Origin: JBBSBL01 sp963735885
GTDB lineage: Bacteria; Actinomycetota; Thermoleophilia; Solirubrobacterales; Solirubrobacteraceae
Length of the DNA stretch: 64,000 nt
NCBI GenBank assembly: GCA_963735885.1
Contig: CAVTMP010000007.1
Location: forward strand, 764,611-828,610
Reading direction: 5' to 3'
Shown here: positions 22,759 to 33,808 of the stretch, in pieces
Layout: every line of letters starts with the position of its first letter
Position numbering within the stretch: position 1 is the first letter of the stretch
Notes under the pieces: model-generated
What the model saw: the letters and a program-made list of their open reading frames with translations, nothing else
Database searches by the model: none
What the model was told of the DNA's origin: nothing
Program-made: the position numbers and the translations under genes

Positions 22759-23638
22759 GTGAGCGCCCTCGCCGACCTGCCCCTCCTCGCCTCGGGCAAG
22801 GTCCGCGAGATGTACGACCTCGGCGACCGGCTGCTGATGGTCGCCTCGGACCGGATCTCGACCTACGACGTCGTCCATCCGACGCCGATCCCCGACAAGG
22901 GCGCGGTCCTCACCGGCCTGTCGGTCTTCTGGTTCGGCCGCACCGGGGACATCGTCCCCAACCACCTCGTCTCCGCCACCGAGGGCGTGCCCGCCGAGGC
23001 GCGCGGGCGGGCGCTGGCGGTCCGCAAGCTCGAGATGCTGCCCGTCGAGTGCGTCGTGCGCGGCTACCTCACCGGGTCGGGCTGGAAGGAGTACCGGCGC
23101 GACGGGAGCGTCTGCGGGATCGCGCTGCCGAGCGGGCTCGAGGAGTCCCAGCGGCTCCCGGAGCCGATCTTCACGCCGGCCACGAAGGCGGCCGAGGGCG
23201 ACCACGACGAGAACGTCGACTTCGAGCGTGCCGCCGAGATCGTCGGCGACCGCGCGCTGATGGAGCGCCTGCGCGACGTCTCGATCGCGCTGTACGAGCG
23301 CGGCGCCGAGCACGCGCGCGAGCGCGGGATCATCCTCGCCGACACGAAGTTCGAGCTCGGCCTCGACGCCGCCGGGGACGCTGACGCTCGGCGACGAGGT
23401 CGCTCACGCCCGACTCCTCGCGCTTCTGGCCCGCCGAGGGCTACGCGCCGGGCCGCTCGCAGCCGAGCTTCGACAAGCAGTTCGTCCGCGACTGGGCGTC
23501 GGGCACCGGCTGGGACCGCACGCCGCCCGCGCCGCCGATCCCCGACGACGTCGTCGCGCGCACGCGCGAGAAGTACGTCCAGGCCTACGAGCTCGTCACC
23601 GGCGAGCCGTTCGCGGCCTGGACGGCGCGGGTGGCCGC

Positions 23639-23642
<4 letters not shown>
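22759..23642 (+). CDS. purC: SAICAR synthetase (two frameshifts near the 3' end)
   Basis: About 294 residues after correction. Joins aspartate to CAIR. LLASGKVREMYDLGDRLLMV, ASDRISTYDVV, VECVVRGYLTGSGWKEY and LADTKFELGLD are typical; the tail continues FWPAEGYAPG, QPSFDKQFVRDW. Extra bases near 23378 and 23401 shift the frame before the tail and look like reading errors. The TGA overlaps the purS GTG. Confidence 0.92.
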
Positions 23643-24524
<882 letters not shown>

Positions 24525-24547
<23 letters not shown>

Positions 24548-26753
24548 CGCGGGCACGCGCCCGGGTCTCGCCCGCGCGCGCGAGCTGGGGCTGAGCGAGG
24601 CCGAGTACGCGCGGATCGTCGAGCGCGTCGGGCGCGAGCCGAACGAGGTCGAGCTGGCGATGTTCTCGCTCATGTGGTCGGAGCACTGCGCCTACAAGCA
24701 CTCCAAGCGGCTGCTGGGCCGGCTGCCGACCAGCGGCCCGCGGCTCGTCATGGGCCCGGGCGAGAACGCCGGGGCGGTGAGCGTCGGCGACGGGCTGGCG
24801 GTCGCCTTCAAGGTCGAGTCCCACAACCACCCGAGCGCGGTCGAGCCCTTCCAGGGCGCCGCCACCGGCGTCGGCGGCATCCTGCGCGACGTCTTCGCGG
24901 TCGGCGCGCGGCCGATCGCCGTGCTCGACTCGCTGCGCTTCGGCGAGCCGGACTCCCCCCGCTCGCGCTACCTGCTCGAGCGGGCGGTGGCCGGCATCGG
25001 GCACTACGGGAACTCGATCGGCGTCCCGACGGTCGGCGGCGAGGTCTACTTCGAGCCCGCGTACGAGTCCAACTGCCTGATCAACGCGATGTGCGTCGGG
25101 CTCGTCGCGGAGGACCGGCTGATCCGCTCCGCCGCCGCCGGGCCCGGCAACGTCGTCGTCCTGTTCGGCGCGCTGACCGGGCGCGACGGGATCGGGGGCG
25201 CGTCGGTCCTGGCCAGCGCCGAGCTCGACGAGGCCGACGAGGCCAAGCGCCCGTCGGTGCAGATCGGCGACCCGTTCGCGGAGAAGAAGCTGCTCGAGTG
25301 CTCGCTGGAGCTGCTCGACCGCGGGCTGCTCGTCGCCCTGCAGGACCTCGGCGCCGCGGGCCTCACCTCCTCGGCCTCGGAGATGGCGAGCAAGGGCGGC
25401 GTCGGGCTCGACCTCGACGTGGCCACGGTGCCGCTGCGCGAGGCCGGCATGGAGCCCTTCGAGATCATGGTCTCCGAGTCCCAGGAGCGGATGCTCGCGG
25501 TGGTCGAGCCCGACCGGGTGGCCGACGTGCTCGCGGTCTGCGCGCGGTGGGAGACGACGGCGACGCCGATCGGGGTGGTCACCGACAGCGGCGCGATGCG
25601 CGTGCTGCACGGCGAGCGCGTCGTCGGCGACGTGCCGGTCGCGGCGCTCGTCGACGACTGCCCGCTCTACGACCTCGCCCCGGCCCCGCCCGCGGCGCCG
25701 CTCTACCCGGCGCCGGTGCCGCGGCTGCTCGCGGACAGCGACCCCGCGGCGACCCTGCTCGCCCTGCTCGGCGCGCCGAACCTCGCCTCCCGCCGACCGC
25801 TCTTCGAGCAGTACGACTGGCTCGTCCAGTCGCGCACCGCCCGCCGCCCGGACGAGGCGGACGCCGCCGTGCTCCTGCTGCCCACCGAGCCCGACGGGTC
25901 CCGTCCCGCGATCGCCGTGGCCATCGACGGCAACGGGCGTCGGGTCGCCGCCGATCCGCGGCGCGGCGCGGCCGAGGCCGTCTTCGAGTGCGCGGCGAAC
26001 CTCGCCGCGACCGGCGCCGAGCCGCTCGGGCTGACGAACTGCCTGAACTTCGGCAACCCGGAGAAGCCGCACGTCGCCTGGCAGCTCACCGAGGCGGTCG
26101 AGGGGCTCGCCGCGGCCTGCGAGGCGCTCGGCGTCCCGGTCGTCGGCGGCAACGTCTCGCTCTACAACGAGGGCCCCGACGGCCCGATCCTCCCGACGCC
26201 GGTCGTCGGCATGGTCGGAGAGCTGCCCGACGCGACCCGGGCCGGGCGGATCGCCTTCCGCCGCGCGGGGGACGCCATCGCGCTCGTCGGGCCGTTCGCG
26301 CCCTCGCTCGCGGCGTCGGAGCTCGCCAAGCTGCGCGGCGCGGCGCCGGAGGGGCCGCTCCCGGCCGTCGATCCGGGCGCCCGGATCGCCGCCCACGCCG
26401 CCGTGCGCGGCGCCGTGCGGAGCGGGCACGCCGTGAGCGCCCACGACGTGAGCGAGGGCGGCCTCGCGGTCGCGCTGGCCGAGTCCTGCCTCGCGGCCGG
26501 CCTCGGCGCCGAGGTCACCCTCGACGGGCCGGCGGACGACATCGCGCTGTTCGGCGAGGGGCCGGGCGCCGGGTTCGTCGTCTCGGGGCGCGAGGCGGAC
26601 CTCGCCCGGATACCGGGGGCGCGCCCGATCGGCCGCGTGAGCGCCGCGCCGCGGCTGCGGATCGCCGGAGAGGGGAGCGCCGCGGCGCTCGACGTCGCGC
26701 TGGCCGACCTCCGCGCCGCCCGCGACGGTGGTCTGGCGGCGGTCTTCGCGTGA
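24525..26753 (+). CDS. purL: FGAM synthase large subunit PurL
   Basis: About 742 residues, the size of small-type PurL. Motifs: MFSLMWSEHCAYKHSKRLL, FKVESHNHPSAVEPFQGAAT (metal/ATP), GNSIGVPTVGGEVYF, LQDLGAAGLTSSASEMASKG and DVSEGGLAVALAE. It converts FGAR to FGAM using ammonia from PurQ. The TTG at 24525 is the best start in frame before the conserved helix; no ATG or GTG is near, so the exact start is uncertain. Confidence 0.95.
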
Positions 26754-26761
26754 CCCGCTGC

Positions 26762-26767
26762 TACGCT
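26762..26767 (+). promoter_or_regulatory. Putative -10 box (TACGCT) for purF
   Basis: TACGCT follows the purL stop by 8 bases. It is 62 bases before the ATG at 26830, or 26 before an in-frame ATG at 26794, so either start is possible. Confidence 0.35.
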
Positions 26768-26829
26768 GGCCCCTCCGGGTCGAGAGGCCCGCGATGCCAC
26801 GCTTCGGTGCCGACGTTCGACGGCCGGCC

Positions 26830-28266
26830 ATGACCGATTCCCTCGACCACCGCGACGGTCCGCGCGACGAGTGCGGAGTGTTCGGGATCTTCGCTCCCGA
26901 TCGCGATGTCGCGCGGCTCGCCTACTTCGGGCTCTTCGCGCTCCAGCACCGCGGCCAGGAGTCGGCGGGCATCGCCACGGCCGAGGCCGGCGGGAACATC
27001 ATGACCCTGCGCGACGTCGGCCTCGTCTCGCAGGTCTTCGACGAGCACAAGCTCCGCTCGCTCGAGGGGGACATGGCGATCGGGCACGTCCGCTACTCGA
27101 CGACCGGCTCCTCCGCGTGGGAGAACGCGCAGCCGGTCTACCGCTCCGACGCGCGCGAGGTCGCGCTCGCCCACAACGGCAACCTGATCAACGCCGTCGA
27201 GCTCCACTCCGAGCTGCGCGAGCGCGGCGTCGGGTTCCGCTCCACGAGCGACTCGGAGATCATCGCCGCGCTGCTCTCCACCCACCCCGCGGAGCGGATC
27301 GAGGACGCGGTGGCCGACGTGCTGCCGCGCCTGGAGGGCGCGTTCTCCACCGTCGTCATGACGCGCGAGCGCGTCGTCGCCTTCCGCGACCCGCACGGGA
27401 TCCGGCCGCTCGCGCTCGGCCGCCTCGGCGACCGCTACTGCGTGGCCAGCGAGTCGTGCGCCTTCGACATCATCGGCGCCGAGTACCTGCGCGAGGTCGA
27501 GCCCGGCGAGGTCGTCACGCTCGGGCCGCGGGGGGTCGAGACCCGGATGGCGGTGGAGGGCGCCCGGCGCGCCTTCTGCGTCTTCGAGCACATCTACTTC
27601 GCCCGCCCCGACTCGCGCATGGCCGGCACCGTCCTGCAGGCCGCGCGCGGGCGGATGGGCGAGATCCTCGCCGCCGAGGCGCCCGCCGACGCGGACCTCG
27701 TCATCGCCGTGCCGGACTCCGGGAACGCCGCCGCCCGCGGCTACGCGCGCGCGAGCGGCCTGCCGCAGGACGACGGCTTCGTGAAGAACCGCTACGTCGG
27801 GCGGACGTTCATCCAGCCCGGCCAGGAGCTGCGCAAGCACGGCCTGCGGATGAAGTTCAACCCGCTCGAGGAGATCGTCTCGGGCCGCCGACTCGTCGTG
27901 GTCGACGACTCGATCGTGCGCGGCAACACGACCCGCCAGATCGTCCAGATGCTCCGCGACGCCGGCGCGAGCGAGGTCCACATGCGGATCTCCGCGCCGC
28001 CGATCCGCCACCCGTGCCACTACGGGATCGACATGTCCACGAGCGAGGAGATGGTCGCCCACGGGCGCACGGTCGAGGAGATCGCCGCCGAGCTCGGCTG
28101 CGACACGCTCGCCTACCTCTCGCTGGAGGGCGTCTACGCGGCGATCGGCGGCGATCGCGCCACCCACTGCGACGCCTGCTTCTCCGGCGACTACCCGCTC
28201 GCGCGCAGCGACGAGGCCAACGGCAAGTTCGCGCTCGAGGGCGAGCTGCCGCTCGTGCGGGCGTAG
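26830..28266 (+). CDS. purF: Amidophosphoribosyltransferase
   Basis: 478 residues from the ATG at 26830. The short leader ends at DE before the N-terminal nucleophile Cys of CGVFGIFAPD, as in PurF with a cleaved propeptide. Then LQHRGQESAGIATAE, GHVRYSTTGSS, AHNGNLINA, and the PRPP-binding loop VVVDDSIVRGNTTRQIVQML. First and controlling step of the pathway. Cys residues in HPCHYGIDM and THCDACFSGDYP fit the 4Fe-4S type of PurF. An in-frame ATG at 26794 would add 12 residues. purM, usually next, is absent. Confidence 0.96.
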   Translation: MTDSLDHRDGPRDECGVFGIFAPDRDVARLAYFGLFALQHRGQESAGIATAEAGGNIMTLRDVGLVSQVFDEHKLRSLEGDMAIGHVRYSTTGSSAWENAQPVYRSDAREVALAHNGNLINAVELHSELRERGVGFRSTSDSEIIAALLSTHPAERIEDAVADVLPRLEGAFSTVVMTRERVVAFRDPHGIRPLALGRLGDRYCVASESCAFDIIGAEYLREVEPGEVVTLGPRGVETRMAVEGARRAFCVFEHIYFARPDSRMAGTVLQAARGRMGEILAAEAPADADLVIAVPDSGNAAARGYARASGLPQDDGFVKNRYVGRTFIQPGQELRKHGLRMKFNPLEEIVSGRRLVVVDDSIVRGNTTRQIVQMLRDAGASEVHMRISAPPIRHPCHYGIDMSTSEEMVAHGRTVEEIAAELGCDTLAYLSLEGVYAAIGGDRATHCDACFSGDYPLARSDEANGKFALEGELPLVRA

Positions 28267-28290
28267 CGCGCCCGAGGCGCCGCCGCCGGT

Positions 28291-28606
28291 TCAGGTGATC
28301 GGGGCCCGCGCCCGTGCGCGGGCCACGTCAGCCGCAGCGGTCGGCCGAGCCCGGAGGACCGCACGCCGAGCGTGGCGGCGTCGAGCGAGTCCAACCGGCC
28401 GGCCGACAGCGCGCGGCCGCCTTGGCGCCGCGTCGAGACCTCGCCGGCAGCAGCGCGACCCACACCTTCGCGGACACGCTCCGCCGCTCGCCCCCGGCAG
28501 GTCGTCCGCGGTGACGAGCCCGTCGCTCGCGCGCGGGCCGGCCGCGGGGCCGCGGCCGGCAGGGCGAGCAGGATCGCGAGCAGCACGGCGATGACCAGGC
28601 GCAGCG
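28291..28606 (-). pseudogene. Small secreted protein, broken by several frameshifts
   Basis: Pieces in three frames make one plausible protein: a signal peptide LVIAVLLAILLALPAAAPRP, then ASDGLVTADDLPG, VSAKVWVALLPARSRRGAKA and LSAGRLDSLDAATLGVRSSG-LGRPLRLTWPA. At least three indels are needed. The strong signal peptide and coherent middle argue for a real gene that is either decayed or badly read. The rest of the 28267-28697 gap shows nothing else. Confidence 0.35.
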
Positions 28607-28697
28607 GCCGGCCGCCGTGCTGACGGTGGTTGCCGCGCGATCGATCGACCTTGCCATGCAGGGCGAATCGATCACGGGGGCGCGATGAGGCTCGCGC

Positions 28698-29516
28698 TCA
28701 GGCCGCCGTGTGGTCCGTCCAGCGCGCGCCGTCCCACCAGCGCAGCCGCGTGCGGCCGGACGGGTCGGCGTACCAGCCAGGGGCCGGAAGCGGGTCGCCG
28801 CCCCGCGTGCGCCCCGGAGCGGCGGGCGTCGCCGGGCGCACGGCCCGGGCGGGCGGCGTCCTCTCGACGGGAACGGCCGCCTCGGCCCCGCCCACCGCGG
28901 CCTGCGGTGTCGTGTGCTCCGCTCCGGGCAGCCCGGACGGCCCGCCGCCCGGGATGGCCAGCGGCACCGCGGCCGGGTCGGGGAGGCCCGAGGCCAGCAA
29001 CCCGGACGCCTCGTCGCGCACCGCCTCGCTGCCGGCCCGGACCACCCATGTTCGGGCCACCATGTCCCCGACCCGCTGGTTCGCGCGCGAGAGCAGCGCG
29101 GTGAAGAACCCGACGACGAACGGGATGAACCACGGCAGCCCGTCGATGATCCACAGGAGCTGTCGCACGAGGTTGCGGCCGAACCCCGCCGGCCGCCCGT
29201 CCTCGCCGACGACGCGCACCCCCAGCAGGCGCTGGCCCAGCGTCGCGCCCGTGGCGCCGGGGAGCAGCACCCAGTAGCCGAGGCCGAGCACGAGCAGGAT
29301 CCCGTAGAACGCAGCCGCGCGCCCACCGGTGACGTAGTACACGTCGTTGTTGCTGGTGACCCGTGCGTAGAAGCGTCCGAGGTCGATCGGCGTGCCGCGC
29401 GGGCGCCGTTCGGCGAGCGCGCCGAAGAGCGGGATCGCCACGATCCAGGTCAGGACGAGGTCGATGAGGAACGCCGTCGTGCGACGGCCCACCACCTTCG
29501 TCGTCCCGGGCGCCAT
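28698..29516 (-). CDS. RDD-family membrane protein with C-terminal DUF2510 domain
   Basis: 272 residues. The RDD domain (residues about 8-165) has the defining Arg (VVGRRTTAFLIDLVLTWIVA) and the Asp in LIDLV, with three to four membrane helices. A Pro/Ala-rich linker leads to GWYADPSGRTRLRWWDGARW, a DUF2510 domain that is common in actinobacterial membrane proteins. Function unknown; RDD proteins have been linked to ion transport. A TACGCT box 7 bases upstream indicates its own leaderless promoter, divergent from recQ. Confidence 0.85.
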   Translation of the reverse strand: MAPGTTKVVGRRTTAFLIDLVLTWIVAIPLFGALAERRPRGTPIDLGRFYARVTSNNDVYYVTGGRAAAFYGILLVLGLGYWVLLPGATGATLGQRLLGVRVVGEDGRPAGFGRNLVRQLLWIIDGLPWFIPFVVGFFTALLSRANQRVGDMVARTWVVRAGSEAVRDEASGLLASGLPDPAAVPLAIPGGGPSGLPGAEHTTPQAAVGGAEAAVPVERTPPARAVRPATPAAPGRTRGGDPLPAPGWYADPSGRTRLRWWDGARWTDHTAA

Positions 29517-29523
29517 GGCGCGC

Positions 29524-29529
29524 AGCGTA
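29524..29529 (-). promoter_or_regulatory. Putative -10 box (TACGCT) for the RDD gene
   Basis: TACGCT on the minus strand, 7 bases before the ATG at 29516. Confidence 0.4.
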
Positions 29530-29606
29530 CCGACGCTCGCCGACTCCTCTCGCCCGACCCTGCGGCGTCCCTCGCGCCGGCGCCCGGAGCCGCCCGCGAC
29601 CGTCGC

Positions 29607-29612
29607 TATGGT
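29607..29612 (+). promoter_or_regulatory. Putative -10 box (TATGGT) for recQ
   Basis: TATGGT ends 12 bases before the recQ ATG. It forms a divergent pair with the RDD promoter. Confidence 0.35.
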
Positions 29613-29624
29613 CGAGCGCCCGCC

Positions 29625-31412
29625 ATGTCCGTCTCCGCCCCCGACCTCCACACCGCCCTGCTGACCCACTTCGGCTTCGACGAGTTCCGCCCCGGCCAGG
29701 AGGAGGCGGTGCGCGCGGCGCTCGCGGGACGCGACGTCCTCGCGGTCATGCCCACGGGCGCCGGCAAGTCGCTCTGCTACCAGCTCCCGGCGCTCATGCG
29801 CGAGGACCTGACGCTCGTCGTCTCGCCGCTCGTCTCGCTGATGCAGGACCAGGTCGAGGCGCTCGAGCGCGTCGCGCCCGGCCGCGTGGCGCTCGTCAAC
29901 GCCCAGCAGGACGCCGCCGCGAACCGCACCGCGATCGAGGCGGCCCGCGACGGCGGGCTGCGCCTGCTCTACGTCGCTCCCGAGCGCTTCGCCTCCCCCG
30001 GGTTCGCCGCGGCGCTGCGCGACGTCCCGCTCGGGCTCTTCGTCGTCGACGAGGCGCACTGCGTCTCCCAGTGGGGCCACGACTTCCGGCCCGACTACTT
30101 CCGCCTCGCCGACGCGGCGCGCTGGCTCGACGCCCGGGCGATCGTCGCGCTCACCGCCACCGCCACGCCGCGGGTCGCGACCGACATCGTGCGGCGCCTG
30201 GGCCTGCGTGAGCCCGCGCACGTCGCCACGGGCTTCGACCGCCCGAACCTCTCCTTCGCCGTCGTCCGCTGCCGGTCGAAGGTCGACAAGCACCGCCGCA
30301 TCGCCGCGGCGCTGGCCGACCCGGCCGCTCGCCCGGCGATCGTCTACGCGGGCACGCGGGCCGGAACCGACACGCTCGCCGCGGCGCTCCGCGAGGAGCT
30401 GGGCGTGGCGGTCGTCGCGTACCACGCCGGCCTGGCGCGCGAGGAGCGCGCGGGAGTCCAGCGGCGCTTCATGGCCGGGGAGGCGGAGGTCGTCGTGGCG
30501 ACCAACGCCTTCGGCATGGGCGTGGACAAGGCCGACGTGCGGACGGTCTGCCACGAGACCGTGCCCGCCTCGCTCGAGGCCTTCTACCAGGAGGCCGGCC
30601 GCGCCGGCCGGGACGGGGAGCCCGCGCGCTGCCTGCTCTTCGCCGAGGGTCGCGACAAGGGCCTGCACGTCTTCTTCATCCAGCGCGCGATCGCCGACGA
30701 GGCGGCGATCCGCGGCGTCGCGGGGCGCCTCTCCGCGGCGACGGGCGAGGACGGCCGCTACGACCTCGACCTTCGGAGCCTGTCCGGCGCCGCGGGCGGC
30801 GAGGTGGACCGTGCCCGGGCCGTGGTCGGCCATCTCGTCGAGGCCGGCGTGCTGCGTCCCTCGCCCGCGCCGGCCGACCGCGCCGCCGGCGCCCTGACGG
30901 CGGCGATGGACCGCGGCGCGCTGGCTCGCTGCCGCGCCGCGGCGAAGGAGGCGGAGTCGATCCGCTGGCGCCAGTACCGGGCGATCTGGGCCTTCGTCGA
31001 GGGCGATCGCTGCCGCCGGGAGGCGATCCTGCGCCACTTCGGCGACCGCTCCACGCCGTCTCCGCAGGCCGGCGTGCCGTGCTGCGACGTCTGCGATCCC
31101 GCCCTGGTGCCGGCGCCGGCCGCGCGCCGCGGGCACGGCGGCGCGGCGAGCGCCGCGCCCGAGAGCCTCGACGCGGCGATCGTCGAGGTGGTCGGCGCCG
31201 CGAGCCCCGCCGTCGGCCGCACGCGCGCCGTCGAGATCCTGCGCGGCGGCCGCTCCAAGGCGCTGCTGCGCCACGCCTACGACGGCCTGCCGGCCTACGG
31301 CGCGTTCGCGCACCTCTCCGGCGACGAGGTCCTGCGCCGCGTCGACGCGCTGCTCGCCGCCGGGTCGCTGCGCTCGAGCGGCGGGCGCTACCCGACGCTC
31401 GCCACGGCGTGA
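29625..31412 (+). CDS. recQ: ATP-dependent DNA helicase RecQ
   Basis: 595 residues. Superfamily 2 3'-5' helicase: motif 0 FGFDEFRPGQEEAV, Walker A MPTGAGKSLCYQLPAL, DEAH box VVDEAHCVSQWGHDFRPDYF, motif III ALTATATP, motif VI EAGRAGRDGEPARC. The zinc-binding part keeps a Cys in DRCRREAILRHFGD and the CCDVCDP cluster. A short C-terminal helical part follows; it is too divergent to call HRDC. It unwinds recombination and fork intermediates. It stands between purF and purN without evident link to purines. Confidence 0.95.
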   Translation: MSVSAPDLHTALLTHFGFDEFRPGQEEAVRAALAGRDVLAVMPTGAGKSLCYQLPALMREDLTLVVSPLVSLMQDQVEALERVAPGRVALVNAQQDAAANRTAIEAARDGGLRLLYVAPERFASPGFAAALRDVPLGLFVVDEAHCVSQWGHDFRPDYFRLADAARWLDARAIVALTATATPRVATDIVRRLGLREPAHVATGFDRPNLSFAVVRCRSKVDKHRRIAAALADPAARPAIVYAGTRAGTDTLAAALREELGVAVVAYHAGLAREERAGVQRRFMAGEAEVVVATNAFGMGVDKADVRTVCHETVPASLEAFYQEAGRAGRDGEPARCLLFAEGRDKGLHVFFIQRAIADEAAIRGVAGRLSAATGEDGRYDLDLRSLSGAAGGEVDRARAVVGHLVEAGVLRPSPAPADRAAGALTAAMDRGALARCRAAAKEAESIRWRQYRAIWAFVEGDRCRREAILRHFGDRSTPSPQAGVPCCDVCDPALVPAPAARRGHGGAASAAPESLDAAIVEVVGAASPAVGRTRAVEILRGGRSKALLRHAYDGLPAYGAFAHLSGDEVLRRVDALLAAGSLRSSGGRYPTLATA

Positions 31413-31446
31413 GCGGCGGCTCGGCCTTCCGCGTCGGGAGCAGCCC

Positions 31447-32082
31447 GTGAGCGAACCGCGCCGCTTCCGCGTCGGGGTCCTCGTCTCGGGCGAGGGCACG
31501 AACCTCCAGGCGCTGCTCGACGGCGTCCACGGACGCGAGGGCGTCGAGATCACGGGTGTGATCGCGAGCGCCGAGGGGATCCCGGCGCTGCAGCGCGCCG
31601 CGGGCGCCGGCGTCGAGGCGGCGGTGTTCGCGCTGGAGGAGTACCCGGACCGCGCCGGCCGGGATGCCGCGGTCGGCGACTGGCTCGCCGCGCGCGGCAT
31701 CGACCTCGTCGTGCTCGCCGGATGGATGCAGCTCCTCACGCCGGCCCTCCTCCGCCGCTTCCCGGGTCGCGTGATCAACGTCCACCCGGCCCTGCTGCCG
31801 GCCTTCGCGGGACTGAACGCGGTCGAGCAGGCGCTCGACTACGGGGTGAAGGTCTTCGGGGTCACCGTGCACTTCGTCGACGACGGGATCGACACCGGCC
31901 CGATCATCCTCCAGCGCGCGATCGACCTCCCCGACGCGGTCGACCCCGCGGCCGTGCGCGGGGCCCTGCGGCCGCTCGAGCACGCGCTGCTGCCGGAGTC
32001 GGTGCGCCTCCTCGCCCGCGGCTCGGTGAGCCTCGACCCCGAGCACCCCCGCCGCGTGCGCGTGGCGCGCACCTCCGACTAG
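31447..32082 (+). CDS. purN: Phosphoribosylglycinamide formyltransferase
   Basis: 211 residues, start GTG. FRVGVLVSGEGTNLQALLDG, LVVLAGWMQLLTP and VINVHPALLPAFAGLNAVEQ (active-site His), then GVTVHFVDDGIDTGPIILQ (Asp) define PurN. Transfers a formyl group from 10-formyl-THF to GAR. The TAG stop forms the first half of the putative -10 box of purH. Confidence 0.96.
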   Translation: MSEPRRFRVGVLVSGEGTNLQALLDGVHGREGVEITGVIASAEGIPALQRAAGAGVEAAVFALEEYPDRAGRDAAVGDWLAARGIDLVVLAGWMQLLTPALLRRFPGRVINVHPALLPAFAGLNAVEQALDYGVKVFGVTVHFVDDGIDTGPIILQRAIDLPDAVDPAAVRGALRPLEHALLPESVRLLARGSVSLDPEHPRRVRVARTSD

Positions 32083-32085
32083 ACT
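32080..32085 (+). promoter_or_regulatory. -10-like TAGACT overlapping the purN stop codon
   Basis: TAGACT begins with the purN TAG and lies 10 bases before the purH ATG. This suggests purH has its own leaderless start inside the purN-purH pair. Confidence 0.45.
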
Positions 32086-32095
32086 CGCCCGACCG

Positions 32096-33716
32096 ATGGA
32101 CGAGGCCACGACCGCGAGCGAGCCGCCGCTCACCGCCGAGGGCGGCGGGCCGGAGCTGACGCCGCCCGGCGAGGTTCGCCTCGGGCGCGCGCTCCTCTCG
32201 GTCTCCGACAAGACCGGCATCGCCGAGTTCGCCCGGGGCCTCGCGGAGCTCGGCATCGAGATCGTCTCCACCGGCGGCACGGCCGCGGCGCTCGAGGACG
32301 CCGGGATCGAGGTCCGCTCGATCGCCGACCTCACGGGCTTCCCGGAGATCCTCGACGGGCGGGTCAAGACCCTGCACCCGAAGCTCTACGCGGCCCTGCT
32401 CGCCCGCCGTGACGACCCCGCGCACGTCCGGGCCGCCGAGGAGCAGGGCGTGGAGTGGGTCGACCTCGTGTGCGTGAACCTCTACCCGTTCGAGGCGACC
32501 GCCTCGCGCCGCGGGGTGGCGGAGCGCGAGGTCGTCGAGGACATCGACATCGGCGGGCCGACGATGATCCGCGCGGCGGCGAAGAACCGCGACTTCGCCG
32601 CGCCGGTCGTCAGTCCGGCGAGCTACGACGCGGTCCTCGCCGAGCTGCGCGAGTCCAGCGGCCGCCTGTCCGCGGCGACCCGCCGCAACCTCGCCGCCGA
32701 GGCCTTCGCCTACACCGCGCGCTACGACACCGCGATCAGCCGGTGGTTCGCCGAGCAGGAGGGCGACTTCCCGCCGCTCCTGCTCCGCGCCTACGAGAAG
32801 GTGGTCGACCTCCCCTACGGCGAGAACCCCCATCAGCGCGCCGCGTACTACGCGCAGGTCGGAACCCGGGTCCACGTGCTCTCCCAGGTCCGCCAGCTCG
32901 GCGGCAAGCCCCTGTCGTTCAACAACCTGCTCGACCTCAGCTCCGCCCGCTCGCTCTGCGGCGAGTTCCAGCTCCCCGCCTGCGCGATCGTCAAGCACAA
33001 CAACCCGTGCGGCTGCGCCGTCGCCGACGACGCCGGCGACGCCTACGCGCGCGCGTACGCCTGCGACCCGATGAGCGCCTTCGGCGGCGTCATCGCCCTC
33101 AACCGGCCCGTCGATCGCGCCCTCGCGGAGGCGATCACCGGCCAGTTCGTCGAGGTGCTGTTCGCGCCCGGCTACGACGACGACGGCGCTCGACGTGCTC
33201 GCCGCGAAGCCGAACCTCCGCATCCTCGCCGACGAGGAGCGCCGCGGCCTGAGCCTCGTCGAGCAGGAGCTCAAGCCGGTGGTCGGCGGCGTGCTGGTCC
33301 AGGATCGCGACCAGGGGCTCGAGGACCGCAGCGAGATGCAGGTCGTCACCGAGCGGCGCCCGACCGAGGCGGAGTGGGGCGATCTGCTCTTCGCCTGGAA
33401 GGTCTGCAAGCACGTGCGCTCCAACGCGATCGTGCTCGCGCGCGAGGGGGCGACGCTGGGGATCGGCGCCGGGCAGATGAGCCGCGTGGACTCGGTCCGC
33501 CTCGCGGTCGAGAAGGCGCAGGCGCCGCTCGCGGGGTCGGTGCTCGCCTCCGACGCGTTCTTCCCGTTCTCCGACGGCCCGCAGCTCGCGATCGAGGCCG
33601 GCGCGCGGGCGATCATCCAGCCCGGCGGCTCGAAGCGCGACGACGAGGTGGTGGCCGCCGCCGACGCCGCCGGGATCGCCATGGTCTTCACCGCCCGCCG
33701 CCACTTCCGCCATTGA
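32096..33716 (+). CDS. purH: Bifunctional AICAR formyltransferase / IMP cyclohydrolase (one frameshift)
   Basis: About 539 residues. The IMP cyclohydrolase domain begins RALLSVSDKTGIAEFARGLA and has STGGTAAALEDAG, GRVKTLHPKLYAALLARRDD. The transformylase domain has ENPHQRAAYY, FNNLLDLSSA, CAIVKHNNPCGCAVAD (catalytic Lys-His) and the terminal IQPGGSKRDDEVVAAADAAG, with MVFTARRHFRH at the end. Last two steps to IMP. A single indel near 33186 separates GYDDDG from LAAKPNLRILADEERRGL and is likely a reading error. Confidence 0.95.
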
Positions 33717-33808
33717 GCGCGGCCGACCGGCACGGGTCCGGCGTGCCGTGGGAGGCCCGGCCGGTGACCGCGGCCGACCGGTACGGGTCCGGCGTGCCGT
33801 GGGAGGCG
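33716..33808 (+). repeat. 51-base tandem duplication at the start of the RidA gene
   Basis: Bases 33716-33757 and 33767-33808 are nearly identical (differences at about 3 of 42 positions). Both encode AADR-[HY]-GSGVPWEA. The duplication creates two possible N-termini for the RidA protein. Confidence 0.65.
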
